61,469 nucleotides of DNA from RGIG4608 sp045635885 (GTDB lineage Bacteria > Bacillota > Clostridia > Oscillospirales > CAG-272). Every line of letters begins with the position of its first letter. Within the stretch, counting starts at the first letter, position 1. Positions 33,492-43,500 of this stretch are shown here, in pieces. The stretch spans positions 1 to 61,469 of the forward strand of contig JAZTWO010000041.1 in NCBI GenBank assembly GCA_045635885.1, given 5' to 3'. The notes below the pieces were generated by a model that saw nothing but the letters and a program-made list of their open reading frames with translations, was not told where the DNA came from and searched no databases. Made by a program: the position numbers and the translations under genes.

Positions 33492-36254
33492 ATGAAAAAG
33501 TTTTTAACACTCACACTCGTTGTGTTAACTTTGGTTTGTTTGCTCGCATCGTGCGGTGGGCAGGAACAAAAAACAACCGCAGCCACGACAACACAACCAA
33601 TTAAACCCGAACCGCCCGTTCATACGCACAATTATGATGAATGGAAGACGGTTAAAAATCCCACCTGCACGGAAAATGGCGAAGAGGTGAGATATTGCTC
33701 TTGCGGTGAAAAGCAGAGTGAGGTTGTTGTTGCATTAGGACACAATCCTGCCGAAGCGGTTGAAGAAAATCGCGTTGAAGCGACCTGTTATGCAGAGGGT
33801 GGATACGATATGGTTATTTATTGCTCTGAATGTAAGGCAGAGCTTGAAAGAGCAACGTTTGCGTTAAGCAAGGTTGAGCATACGCCTGCAAATGCGGTTG
33901 AGGAAAACCGAGTAAATCCCACACACGAGAAGGACGGTAGCTATCAAATGGTAGTTTATTGCTCAGTAGCGGAGTGCCACGCAGAGCTTGAAAGAACAAC
34001 GCATATTATTGATATGCTTGTTCATCACCCCGGTAATGTGGTTGTTGAAAATCAGGTGACTGCAACTTGTACGAAAAACGGAAGCTATGACGAGGTTGTT
34101 TATTGCCTTGACGACGATTGCGGACACAAGGAACTTTCAAGAAAAACAATTTCCGTTCCTATGGTTGCTCATACACCTGCCGACGCAGTTGAAGAAAATA
34201 GAGTTGAAGCTACTTGCACAACAAAGGGTAGCTACGACGAGGTGGTTTACTGCGCAAACTGTGGCACGCAGATGAGTAGAACTAAAAAGGTTATCGACAT
34301 GGTGTCACACACCGAAAGCGATTGGATTGTCGACGTTGAAGCGACAACCACAACTGTGGGTTCGAAGCATACGGAGTGTACGGTTTGCGGTGCAAGAATT
34401 AAGACGGAAACAATAGATAAATTGCCAAGACCTGCATCCGAAGGACTTGCATTTACTCTCAATAGTAACTTTGCAAGTTATTCTGTAACAGGAATTGGCA
34501 CTTGTACGGATACGGATATTGTTATTCCAAGTACTTATAACGGCTTGCATGTAACAAGTATTGGTAATTATGCATTCCAATATTGCTTATCGCTTACAAG
34601 CATAGAAATCCCCGACTCCGTGACGAGTATTGGTAAGTATGCATTCGAAGGTTGCTCATCGCTGACAAGTGTAACAATTGGAAACTCCGTGACGAGTATT
34701 GGTGATCGTGCATTCGAAGATTGCACATCGCTCACAAGCGTAACAATCGGTGACTCCGTGACGAGTATTGGTGATTGGGCATTCGCTTATTGCTCATCAC
34801 TTGCAAGCATAACAATCCCCGACTCCGTGACGAGTATTGGTGATCGTGCATTCCAATCTTGCAGATCGCTCGCAAGCGTAACAATCGGCGATTCCGTGAC
34901 AAGTATTGGTTATGCTGCATTTGCTGGTTGCTTATCGCTTACAAGCATAACAATCCCCGACTCCGTGACGAGTATTAGTAAGTCTGCATTTAATGATTGC
35001 TATTCACTTATTGAAGTTATCAACAAATCATCATTGAATATAGTTGCAGGTTCATATGATTATGGATATGTTGGCTATTATGCAAAGTATATTATAACCG
35101 ATGAATCTCAGTCTGCACTTAAAACCGTAGGTAATTTTATTTTCTGTGATGATGGAACAGATATTTATCTTGTTAAATATTTGGGTAGTGATGCTGAAAT
35201 AACTCTTCCCGAATATGATGGCGGAAAAGAGTATGGTGTTTGGAATTATGCATTCTACGATAATGATATTATTACAAGCATAACAATCCCCGATTCAGTA
35301 ACAAGCATTGGTAATTATGCATTCGAATATTGCACATCACTCACAAGCATAACAATCCCCGACTCCGTGACGAGTATTGGTTATGTTGCATTCAAAGATT
35401 GCACATCTCTTACAAGCGTAGTAATACCCGACTCTGTGACGAGTATTGCTGATGCTACATTCCGTAATTGCTATTCACTTACAAGCATAACAATCCCCGA
35501 TTCCGTGACGAGTATTGGTAGTGAGGCGTTCTATGAGTGCAAATCGCTCGCAATCGTAATAATCGGCGATTCCGTGACGAGTATTGGTAGTTCTGCATTT
35601 GATAGTTGCTTATCGCTCGCAAGTGTAACAATCGGCAGTTCCGTTACAAGTATTGGAGATGGTGCATTTTCTCCTGGTTTCTCACTCATCGAAGTAATAA
35701 ACAAATCATCGTTGAATATCACCGCAGGTTCCTATGATAATGGAGGAATTGGATATTATGCAAAGCATATTATAACCGATGAATCACAATCAGCAATTAA
35801 AACTGTTGGAGATTATATTTTCTATGATGACGGAACTGAAATTTATTTGGTAAAATACATTGGCAATGATACAGAAATAACTCTTCCTGAATATGACGGT
35901 GGAAAAAAATATGCGATTTGGAAATATGCATTTTTCTATAATGAGAAAATAACAAGCGTAACAATTCCCAATTCTGTGACAAGTATTGGTAGTGAGGCAT
36001 TTGGTATTTGCTTATTACTTACAACTATAATAATTGATAATTCTGTGACGAGTATTGGTGATTGGGCATTCAATGGTTGCACATCACTTGCAAGCATAGT
36101 AATCCCCAATTCAGTAACAAGTATTGGTGATAGTGCATTCTCTGGTTGCGATTCGCTCACAATTTACTGCGAAGCAACTTCAAGGCCGAGCGGATGGCAT
36201 TATTATTGGAATTCTTACAACCTCCCTGTAGTTTGGGGCTACAAACCCGAATAA
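33492..36254 (+). CDS. BspA-like leucine-rich-repeat surface lipoprotein
   Basis: A 920-residue lipoprotein; the signal ends in LASC with lipidated Cys at 21. A Thr/Pro-rich spacer follows. Residues about 45-310 hold five Cys-pair repeats of type AEAVEENRVEATCxxxGxYDxVxYCxxCxxELxR. The LRR_5 array runs from about 316 to 890. It is interrupted twice (about 505-590 and 731-816) by the same 85-residue insert, beginning EVINKSSLNI and ending near PEYDGGKxYxxWxYAF. The C-terminal cap is IYCEATSRPSGWHYYW...VVWGYKPE. It is a probable surface adhesin. It is transcribed divergently from thiT/rnpB and shares its terminator stem with the larger paralogue. Confidence 0.85.
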   Translation: MKKFLTLTLVVLTLVCLLASCGGQEQKTTAATTTQPIKPEPPVHTHNYDEWKTVKNPTCTENGEEVRYCSCGEKQSEVVVALGHNPAEAVEENRVEATCYAEGGYDMVIYCSECKAELERATFALSKVEHTPANAVEENRVNPTHEKDGSYQMVVYCSVAECHAELERTTHIIDMLVHHPGNVVVENQVTATCTKNGSYDEVVYCLDDDCGHKELSRKTISVPMVAHTPADAVEENRVEATCTTKGSYDEVVYCANCGTQMSRTKKVIDMVSHTESDWIVDVEATTTTVGSKHTECTVCGARIKTETIDKLPRPASEGLAFTLNSNFASYSVTGIGTCTDTDIVIPSTYNGLHVTSIGNYAFQYCLSLTSIEIPDSVTSIGKYAFEGCSSLTSVTIGNSVTSIGDRAFEDCTSLTSVTIGDSVTSIGDWAFAYCSSLASITIPDSVTSIGDRAFQSCRSLASVTIGDSVTSIGYAAFAGCLSLTSITIPDSVTSISKSAFNDCYSLIEVINKSSLNIVAGSYDYGYVGYYAKYIITDESQSALKTVGNFIFCDDGTDIYLVKYLGSDAEITLPEYDGGKEYGVWNYAFYDNDIITSITIPDSVTSIGNYAFEYCTSLTSITIPDSVTSIGYVAFKDCTSLTSVVIPDSVTSIADATFRNCYSLTSITIPDSVTSIGSEAFYECKSLAIVIIGDSVTSIGSSAFDSCLSLASVTIGSSVTSIGDGAFSPGFSLIEVINKSSLNITAGSYDNGGIGYYAKHIITDESQSAIKTVGDYIFYDDGTEIYLVKYIGNDTEITLPEYDGGKKYAIWKYAFFYNEKITSVTIPNSVTSIGSEAFGICLLLTTIIIDNSVTSIGDWAFNGCTSLASIVIPNSVTSIGDSAFSGCDSLTIYCEATSRPSGWHYYWNSYNLPVVWGYKPE

Positions 36255-36259
36255 ACATA

Positions 36260-36293
36260 CTAAAAACTCCTCTCGGTGAGAGGAGTTTTTTAT
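36260..36293. terminator. Terminator between the LRR lipoprotein and mfd
   Basis: AAACTCCTCTC/GAGAGGAGTTT around GGT (36264-36288) with T-runs on both strands, so it may serve both convergent genes. Confidence 0.9.
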
Positions 36294-36294
36294 T

Positions 36295-39200
36295 TTACTG
36301 TTTTGATTCGATTTCGACGTACTTTTCAAGTATACAGTTAAGGGATTTAAGCGCATCTGCGCTCGACTTTGGTCGCACGCTGATATAGGGCTTTGATGAA
36401 AGAATTATCTTCATTTTACCGTCGTAATTCTCTTCAACCTCGCTCCAAATATCAATATCAATGCGGCTTGGAATTATGCGGAATTCACTTCCCTCTTGCG
36501 TGATTGATGTAATCTTACATTTAAGCGCATTTGCGCGAATAAGAGCTATCATCAAAAGATTTTCAACGGGCTTGGGCATATCACCGTAGCGGTCAATCAT
36601 CTCGTCAAGAATGTCAAGTCGGTCATATTCGTTGTCAATAAGCGCAATTCTCTTGTAAAGTCCCATTCTTTGAGATGAGAACGATACGTATTTTTCGGGA
36701 ATGAATGCGTTATAGTTGAGAGTTACCGTACATTCGGGCTTTTCCTCGACCTTTTCGCCCTTTTCTTCAAGCACCGCTTCATTCAAAAGCTTGATATACA
36801 AATCGTAACCAACCGCATCAAGATGCCCGTGCTGTTCTGCACCGAGCATATTTCCTGCGCCACGAAGCTCAAGGTCACGCATTGCAATCTTAAAGCCCGC
36901 ACCAAATTCTGCATATTCACGAATTGCTTCAAGTCGCTTTTGAGCGATTTCGGTGAGCGCCATATCCTTGGGATATGTGAAATAAGCATAGGCACGTCTG
37001 CTTGAACGTCCAACACGTCCCCTTATCTGATGCAACTGAGAAAGCCCGAGTCGATGCGCATTATCAACGATTAAAGTATTGGCATTTGGAATGTCAATTC
37101 CCGTTTCAATAATCGTTGTGCTAACAAGAATATCAATTTCACCCTTGAGCATCTCACCCCAAATTTCTTCAAGCTCTTCCTTGTCCATTTTACCGTGTGC
37201 AACGGTTATTTTCGCATCAGGAAAACACTTTTGCAATCTTGAAGCAACGGCATAAATGCTATCCACAAAATTGTGCATATAGAACACCTGCCCGCCACGG
37301 CGAAGCTCACGTCTGATTGCTTCATTAACAATCAAATCATCCTGCTCTAAAACATAAGTTTGAATAGGAATTCTATCTATTGGCGCTTCGTCAAGCACGG
37401 AAATATCACGAAGTCCACCCATTGCCATGTTGAGCGTTCTTGGAATGGGTGTGGCGGAAAGACTGAGAACGTCAATATTACCCGAAAGCTTCTTTAATTT
37501 TTCCTTTTGTGCAACACCAAATCTCTGCTCCTCGTCAACAATCAGTAGCCCAAGATTGTTAAATTCAATATCGTTTGAAATAATTCTGTGTGTACCGATA
37601 AGAATGTCAATCTCGCCACGTTTAAGTCTTCTTTTAGTCACTCCCTGCTGCTTTGTAGTTTTAAAACGTGAAATCATATCCACGTTAACACCAAAAGCAC
37701 GGAATCGAGAAAGCGCAGTTTGATAGTGCTGGAGTGCAAGAATTGTGGTCGGCACCAAAATTGCGACCTGCTTGCCACCAAGCACCGCCTTATATGCCGC
37801 ACGGAACGCCACCTCTGTTTTACCAAAGCCAACGTCACCGCAAAGGAGTCTATCCATTGGCATAGATTGCATCATATCGCTTTTTATATCGTTAATCGCC
37901 TCAATTTGAGCATCGGTTTCGTCATATTCAAATGCCGCCTCAAAATCACGTTGAAAATCGTCGTCACGGGGGAATGCAAATCCCGGTGTTCGAGTTCTGC
38001 GAGCATAGAGTTCGATAAGCTCCTTAGCCATCTCCTTAACCGCCGCCTTTGCCTTTGCCTTGGTTTTGCCCCACTCTGCGCCGCCAAATCGAGAAAGCTT
38101 TATAAGCCCGTCATCCGAATGTGCACCAACGTATTTTGACACCATATCAAGCTTTTCAACAGGCAAAAACAGTTTGTCGCTTCCTGCATATTGAATAGTG
38201 ATATAATCGTGTCCAATACCGTTTTGAACAAGGTTTGTAATGCCTGAATATCGACCGATACCATATGCCTCATGAACAACAAGGTCTCCAACCTCAAGGT
38301 CATTGTATGAGAAAATTTGTTGCGTATTGCTCTTTTTCTTTTTTCTGCGCATGGATTTTGAAACGGAATTCACACCGCCGTTTCTTCCCTCTTTGCTTGT
38401 TGAAAGCACCGCAACTCTGGCAGAGGGGAGTTCAAATCCAAAAAATTGATCCTTATAGAAAACACCAACCTCTCCCTGCTCCACTTTTGGCGGCTCAACA
38501 CTTGTTTTAATCTCTTTTTGAGCCAAGGTTCCTGCAATATTCTTTGCAAAAATCTCATTTTCACAAAGAACACAAACCGCAAAATTACTTGCAAGATATT
38601 GGTCAATATCTTCAAATAAAAGTTCAACCTTATCGTCATAAGAAACGGTTTGCTTGCTTCTAAAATAGAAAATTCCACTTGTATTTTTGCCCGAAAGCCC
38701 CTGTGTTATGGAGTCGGTATGCAAGGTAACGTTTCTATCACAGAAAAGCTCATACTGTGCACTGGGCTTTGAATAATCCGTATATTTGGGCGCAATAGTG
38801 CCACCCTCTACCAGCTCTTCAATAACTTGGTGTTGATGCCATTCTGCGCCTCTGATTCGTTCAGAAATAGCATTTGTTCCCTTAATAATAACACATGTTC
38901 TCTCAGTAATATAATCAAAAAGCGAGCATCTTTCAGGATAAATAAGAGTGATATATTTATCAATAAATTTGAGTGATCCACCCTCTCCGTTAAGACCATC
39001 AATTGCATTAATTTCTGCAGTAAGTTCAAGAACAGCATCTGCATTTTTTGATGATTTGAATTGCTCACTAACTGCTTGACGAAGTTTTTCTATCTTCTCT
39101 GCATTAGCCAAAATCTCACGAGCAGGAGAAAACTCAATGCACTCAACACTTTCAATCATTCTTTGAGTTTCAACCGAGAAAAGACCCATTCTGTCAATTT

Positions 39201-39855
39201 CGTCACCAAAGAATTCAATTCTGACAGGCAAATCGGCACGAACCTTTTCACCGTCTTCGTTGATATAAAATCCACCTGGTGCAAAAATATCAACAATGCC
39301 GCCTCGGTGTGCAAATTGCCCTGCACCGTCCACCATATCAACGTTGGTATATCCGCAAAGAGTTAAAAATTTGCAAAGCTCCCTTGGTGTTGTGATGGTT
39401 TGAGTGTCAAGACGAATTATGCTCTTTCTTAATTCCTGTGGTGGAATTGTGTAAGAAAGTGCCGCATCGGGAGTTGAAATAACCACATCAAGCTCGGAAT
39501 TGAGTATTCCAAACAAGACTTTAAGCCTCTCATGTTCATACTCATGGGAGGCGGTAATATTATAAAAATTCAAATCACGGTTTAAATAAAATCCTGCACT
39601 AATGCCAAATTGAACAAATAATTTTTGCAAGCGCAAGCATTCCTTTTCCTCAGGGCAAATGATGACTAAGGGCATTTTACCTCGTTTATCTTTTGTATCT
39701 TCTACAAGAGAAATGATAGTCGAATCACTTGCACCGTCAGAAAGACCGCTGATTGCTATTGGATATGCCTTGTGCGTGGAAAACTCCTTTTTGACAGCGT
39801 CAATAAGTTGTCTATATTCACTGTCAAGGCGTATCGCTTCTGTAATAAAACTCAT
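36295..39855 (-). CDS. mfd: Transcription-repair coupling factor Mfd
   Basis: A 1186-residue ATP-dependent translocase that removes stalled RNA polymerase and recruits UvrA. Domains in order: UvrB-like N-terminal region (1-450), CarD-like RNA-polymerase-interacting domain (NDLEVGDLVVHEAYGIGRY near 515), RecG-type translocase with Walker A GDVGFGKTEVAF near 673, DEEQRFG Walker B near 773, helicase C motifs (STTIIETGIDIPNANT, QIRGRVGRS), and the C-terminal TRCF domain. The length is normal. It follows pth by 14 bases, a conserved Gram-positive pairing. Confidence 0.96.
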   Translation of the reverse strand: MSFITEAIRLDSEYRQLIDAVKKEFSTHKAYPIAISGLSDGASDSTIISLVEDTKDKRGKMPLVIICPEEKECLRLQKLFVQFGISAGFYLNRDLNFYNITASHEYEHERLKVLFGILNSELDVVISTPDAALSYTIPPQELRKSIIRLDTQTITTPRELCKFLTLCGYTNVDMVDGAGQFAHRGGIVDIFAPGGFYINEDGEKVRADLPVRIEFFGDEIDRMGLFSVETQRMIESVECIEFSPAREILANAEKIEKLRQAVSEQFKSSKNADAVLELTAEINAIDGLNGEGGSLKFIDKYITLIYPERCSLFDYITERTCVIIKGTNAISERIRGAEWHQHQVIEELVEGGTIAPKYTDYSKPSAQYELFCDRNVTLHTDSITQGLSGKNTSGIFYFRSKQTVSYDDKVELLFEDIDQYLASNFAVCVLCENEIFAKNIAGTLAQKEIKTSVEPPKVEQGEVGVFYKDQFFGFELPSARVAVLSTSKEGRNGGVNSVSKSMRRKKKKSNTQQIFSYNDLEVGDLVVHEAYGIGRYSGITNLVQNGIGHDYITIQYAGSDKLFLPVEKLDMVSKYVGAHSDDGLIKLSRFGGAEWGKTKAKAKAAVKEMAKELIELYARRTRTPGFAFPRDDDFQRDFEAAFEYDETDAQIEAINDIKSDMMQSMPMDRLLCGDVGFGKTEVAFRAAYKAVLGGKQVAILVPTTILALQHYQTALSRFRAFGVNVDMISRFKTTKQQGVTKRRLKRGEIDILIGTHRIISNDIEFNNLGLLIVDEEQRFGVAQKEKLKKLSGNIDVLSLSATPIPRTLNMAMGGLRDISVLDEAPIDRIPIQTYVLEQDDLIVNEAIRRELRRGGQVFYMHNFVDSIYAVASRLQKCFPDAKITVAHGKMDKEELEEIWGEMLKGEIDILVSTTIIETGIDIPNANTLIVDNAHRLGLSQLHQIRGRVGRSSRRAYAYFTYPKDMALTEIAQKRLEAIREYAEFGAGFKIAMRDLELRGAGNMLGAEQHGHLDAVGYDLYIKLLNEAVLEEKGEKVEEKPECTVTLNYNAFIPEKYVSFSSQRMGLYKRIALIDNEYDRLDILDEMIDRYGDMPKPVENLLMIALIRANALKCKITSITQEGSEFRIIPSRIDIDIWSEVEENYDGKMKIILSSKPYISVRPKSSADALKSLNCILEKYVEIESKQ

Positions 39856-39869
39856 ATTTATTACTCCAT

Positions 39870-40505
39870 TTAGTTTTTCTTGTTACAAATCTGCATAGCA
39901 TCGTCAATACTTGCAGAAAGAATCTTCTCAAGCCCCTCGCAAACGGTTGGGAAAGTGCCCTCAAGTGCCTTTAATTCGTCACTCTTGAATTCGGAAAGCA
40001 CCCAAGATGCAAGGTCATAATTTGGATGTGGCTTTTGTCCAACACCCACCTTAATTCTTGGAAAGATTTGCGTGCCTGTATGCTCGATTATGCTCTTGAT
40101 TCCGTTGTGACCACCTGCACTTCCATCACGGCGAACACGAAGGCGACCAACGTCAAGAGAAATATCATCATAAATAATAATAAGATTTTCGGGCTTGATT
40201 TTGTAAAAATCAAGAGCTGCACGAACACATTCGCCCGAAAGATTCATAAATGTTTGGGGCTTTACCAAAAGCACTCGCTTGCCCGAAATTGTTGCCTCGC
40301 CAACAAGTCCCTTGTGAGCGCTTTTGTTCACACGGGCATTGTACTTGTTGCATATATAGTCTATTACAAGAAATCCCGCATTATGTCTTGTGTGAAGATA
40401 TTGCGCACCCGGATTGCCAAGTCCCACAACAATGTGTGAAATCGGTTCGCGAGACGCAGTATTTTCAGTTGAAATTTTCTTAAATAATTCAAAAATGTCT
40501 GCCAT
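39870..40505 (-). CDS. pth: Peptidyl-tRNA hydrolase
   Basis: A 211-residue enzyme that cleaves the ester between peptide and tRNA in drop-off products. Signatures are HIVVGLGNPGAQY, TRHNAGF with the catalytic His, KPQTFMNLSG with substrate-binding Asn, IYDDISLDVGRLRVR with the conserved Asp, and GSAGGHNGIKSI. About 20 extra residues at the N-terminus (MADIFELFKKISTENTASRE) precede the core. It probably starts a pth-mfd transcript separate from polC; the palindrome at 40553-40574 lies in the gap. Confidence 0.95.
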   Translation of the reverse strand: MADIFELFKKISTENTASREPISHIVVGLGNPGAQYLHTRHNAGFLVIDYICNKYNARVNKSAHKGLVGEATISGKRVLLVKPQTFMNLSGECVRAALDFYKIKPENLIIIYDDISLDVGRLRVRRDGSAGGHNGIKSIIEHTGTQIFPRIKVGVGQKPHPNYDLASWVLSEFKSDELKALEGTFPTVCEGLEKILSASIDDAMQICNKKN

Positions 40506-40550
40506 TTTAGTTTCCTTGAATTGTGTTAGTATGTAGTTATTTATATTTGG

Positions 40551-40577
40551 TAGGGGCGATTCACGAATCGCCCGCTA
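40551..40577. repeat. REP-like palindrome
   Basis: GGGCGATTCACGAATCGCCC (40554-40573) is a perfect 20-base palindrome. The flanks GTAG and CTAC extend the symmetry. A near-identical copy is at 33363-33384. It lies between polC and pth and could act as a weak terminator or mRNA stabiliser. Confidence 0.8.
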
Positions 40578-40586
40578 CTATTTTTA

Positions 40587-43500
40587 TTAAAAGAACGAAA
40601 TTTGGTCGGTATCTGAAAGTCCGTCAAGTACTCCGTTTTTGCGCAAAATTTCGATAACTGTACCCGAAAGCTTTGCACGAATTTGCAAATCCTCAATTGA
40701 GAAGAAGTCCTCCTCATTACGTGCTTCAATTATGTTAAGAGCCGCGTTTTCACCAAGCCCTGAAAGAGATGAGAAGGGCAAACGAATACCGCCATTTTCG
40801 GGCAAAAATGCCTTTTGGTCACTCTTTTTAAGGTTGATGGGCAAGAATTTAATTCCTCTTGCATATGCCTCACGAACAAGCTGAAGTCCTGCAATAGATG
40901 CCTGCTCTTTTTGTGATGCTTCTTTTCCAAGCTCTTCAATTCGTTTGATTTCGTTAGAAACTCCACGATGACCTCTCATAACTATTTCGGCATCAAGTCC
41001 AACAGATGAAACAGTGAACATTGCGGAATAGAATGCAACGGGCATATGTACCTTATACCAAGCAACACGAATTGCAGACATAACGTATGCCGCCGCATGC
41101 GCCTTGGGGAACATATACTTAATCTTCTTACAGGAGTCGATATACCAATCGTCAACGCCTGCCGCTACCATAGCTTCTTCCCATTCGGGCTTAAGTCCCT
41201 TACCCTTACGAACACTCTCCATAATTTGGAATGAGAGCGCACTATCAACACCGTAAGCAATAAGGTCGTTCATAATGTTGTCACGACATCCAATAACGTG
41301 TGAAATGTCGCAAATGCCGTTATTAATAAGATCCTGCGCATTACCCGTCCATACGTCAGTTCCGTGTGAAAGACCGGAAATCTGAAGTAAATCGGCAAAT
41401 GAACTTGGTTTTGCTTCCTCAACCATCTTCATAACAAATCGTGTGCCAAATTCGGGCAAACCATAAGTACCTATCTTCGCTCCGCCAATATCGTCGGGAG
41501 TAATTCCAAGCGAGTCGGTTGAAAGGAACAATTCATAAACCGCCTTGTCATTCATAGGAACGTCCATAACGCTTGTGTCGGAAAATCTTTCAATCCACTT
41601 ATATTTTGTTGGAATATCGTGTCCAAGCTCGTCAAGTTTGAGAAGCGTATCGTGAAGATATTCAAATGTAAAATGAGTTGTTACGATATTCGAGCTTGCA
41701 TCTTCTGCAGGGTGCTGAACGGGACAGAAATCATAAATTTCCATTTCCTTGGGTACAACAACGATACCGCCGGGGTGCTGACCTGTGGTTCGCTTAACAC
41801 CAACGCATTTAGCAACAAGTCGGTTCATTTCGGCTCTTGGCAAGCTAATTCCCTTTTCTTCAAGATACTTAAGCACAAAGCCAAAGGCAGTTTTTTCTGC
41901 AACACCACCAATAGTTCCTGCACGGAAAACGTTCTCCGCACCGAACAATTCTTCAGTATATTTATGCACCTTACCCTGCACTTCACCTGAGAAGTTAAGG
42001 TCAATATCGGGGGATTTTTCACCGTAGAAGCCAAGGAAGGTTTCAAACGGAATATCATGTCCGTCTGCGCACATTTTGGTGTCACAGTTGGGGCATTTTT
42101 TGTCGGGCAAGTCAAATCCCGAACCGTATTCGCCATTCATAAAGAACTCGCTATGTTGACAATTCGGGCAATAATAATGTGGTTTAAGTGGGTTAACCTC
42201 AGAAATTCCTGCACAGGAAGCAACAAAGGATGAACCAACAGAACCACGAGAACCAACAAGATATCCGTTGTCCTCACTATATTTAACAAGCTTTTGGGCG
42301 ATAATATATAGCACCGCAAAACCGTTTTTAATAATTGAAGTAAGCTCCTTGTCAAGTCTCGCTCTTACATATTCGGGCAAGGGCTTGCCATATTTTCTTT
42401 CGGCATTTTCATAGCACATTCTTTGAAGGTCCTCTTCAGCTCCTTCAATTTTAGGTGTAAAAGTGCCCTTGGGGAAAGGTCTTATTCCGTCTTCAACCAT
42501 ATCTGCAATAAGGTTGGGATTTGTGATAACAACCTCTTTTGCCTTTTCTTCTCCAAGATACGAAAATTCCTCAAGCATTTCTTCAGTTGTGCGCAAATAG
42601 AGTGGGCAATCCTTGTCCGCATCCTTAAAACGCATGCCTGCAAGCAACACCTTTCTGCCAATCTCGTCGTCGGGATTAAGATAATGCACGTCGCAAGTAG
42701 CCACAACGGGCTTTTTATACTTTTCACCAAGCTCAACAATCTGTTTATTCAACTCTCTAAGATCATCATCACTGCCAACAGTTCCCTCGTCAATAAGGAA
42801 ACGGTTGTTTGAAATAGGTTGAATTTCAAGATAATCATAGAAGTTTACTATATTTTTAATATCCTCTTCGGGCTTCTTTTCAAGAATTGCTCGGAAAAGC
42901 TCACCTGCCTCACACGCAGAGCCGATAATCAAGCCCTCACGGTGCTTTTCAAGTTCACTTTTTGGAATTCTTGGCATTCTCTTGTAATATTTCAAATATG
43001 AATATGACACGAGCTTGTAAAGGTTTTTAAGCCCTGTGGGATTTTTAACCAAAATAACCTGATGGTATGGTTTGATATTCAATGGATTTGAGTTTTCACT
43101 CATATCCCTTTGCAAATCGTCAAAATTCTTAATATCAAATCTATCCATCTTTTCAACCATTGCAAAAAAGATGTTAGCAAGAATTTCTGCGTCGTCACAA
43201 GCTCTGTGATGGTTAAATTCACCAAGATTGTAGTATTTAGCAACAACGTCAAGCTTGTGAGATTTGAGGTCCGAGTTCAAAAATCTTGACAAAGTAACCG
43301 TGTCAAGATAGGGGTTTGAAAATTTATATCCAAGGTCCCTTGATGCCTTTCTGATAAACGAAACGTCAAAGTTTGCGTTGTGAGCAATTAGCAATCTATC
43401 CCCAATAAAATCAAGGAATTTGCGCAAAACAACGTCAATTTTATCCGCATCTGCAACCATACTGTCATCAATTCCGGTAAGCTCAACAATAACGTCGGGA

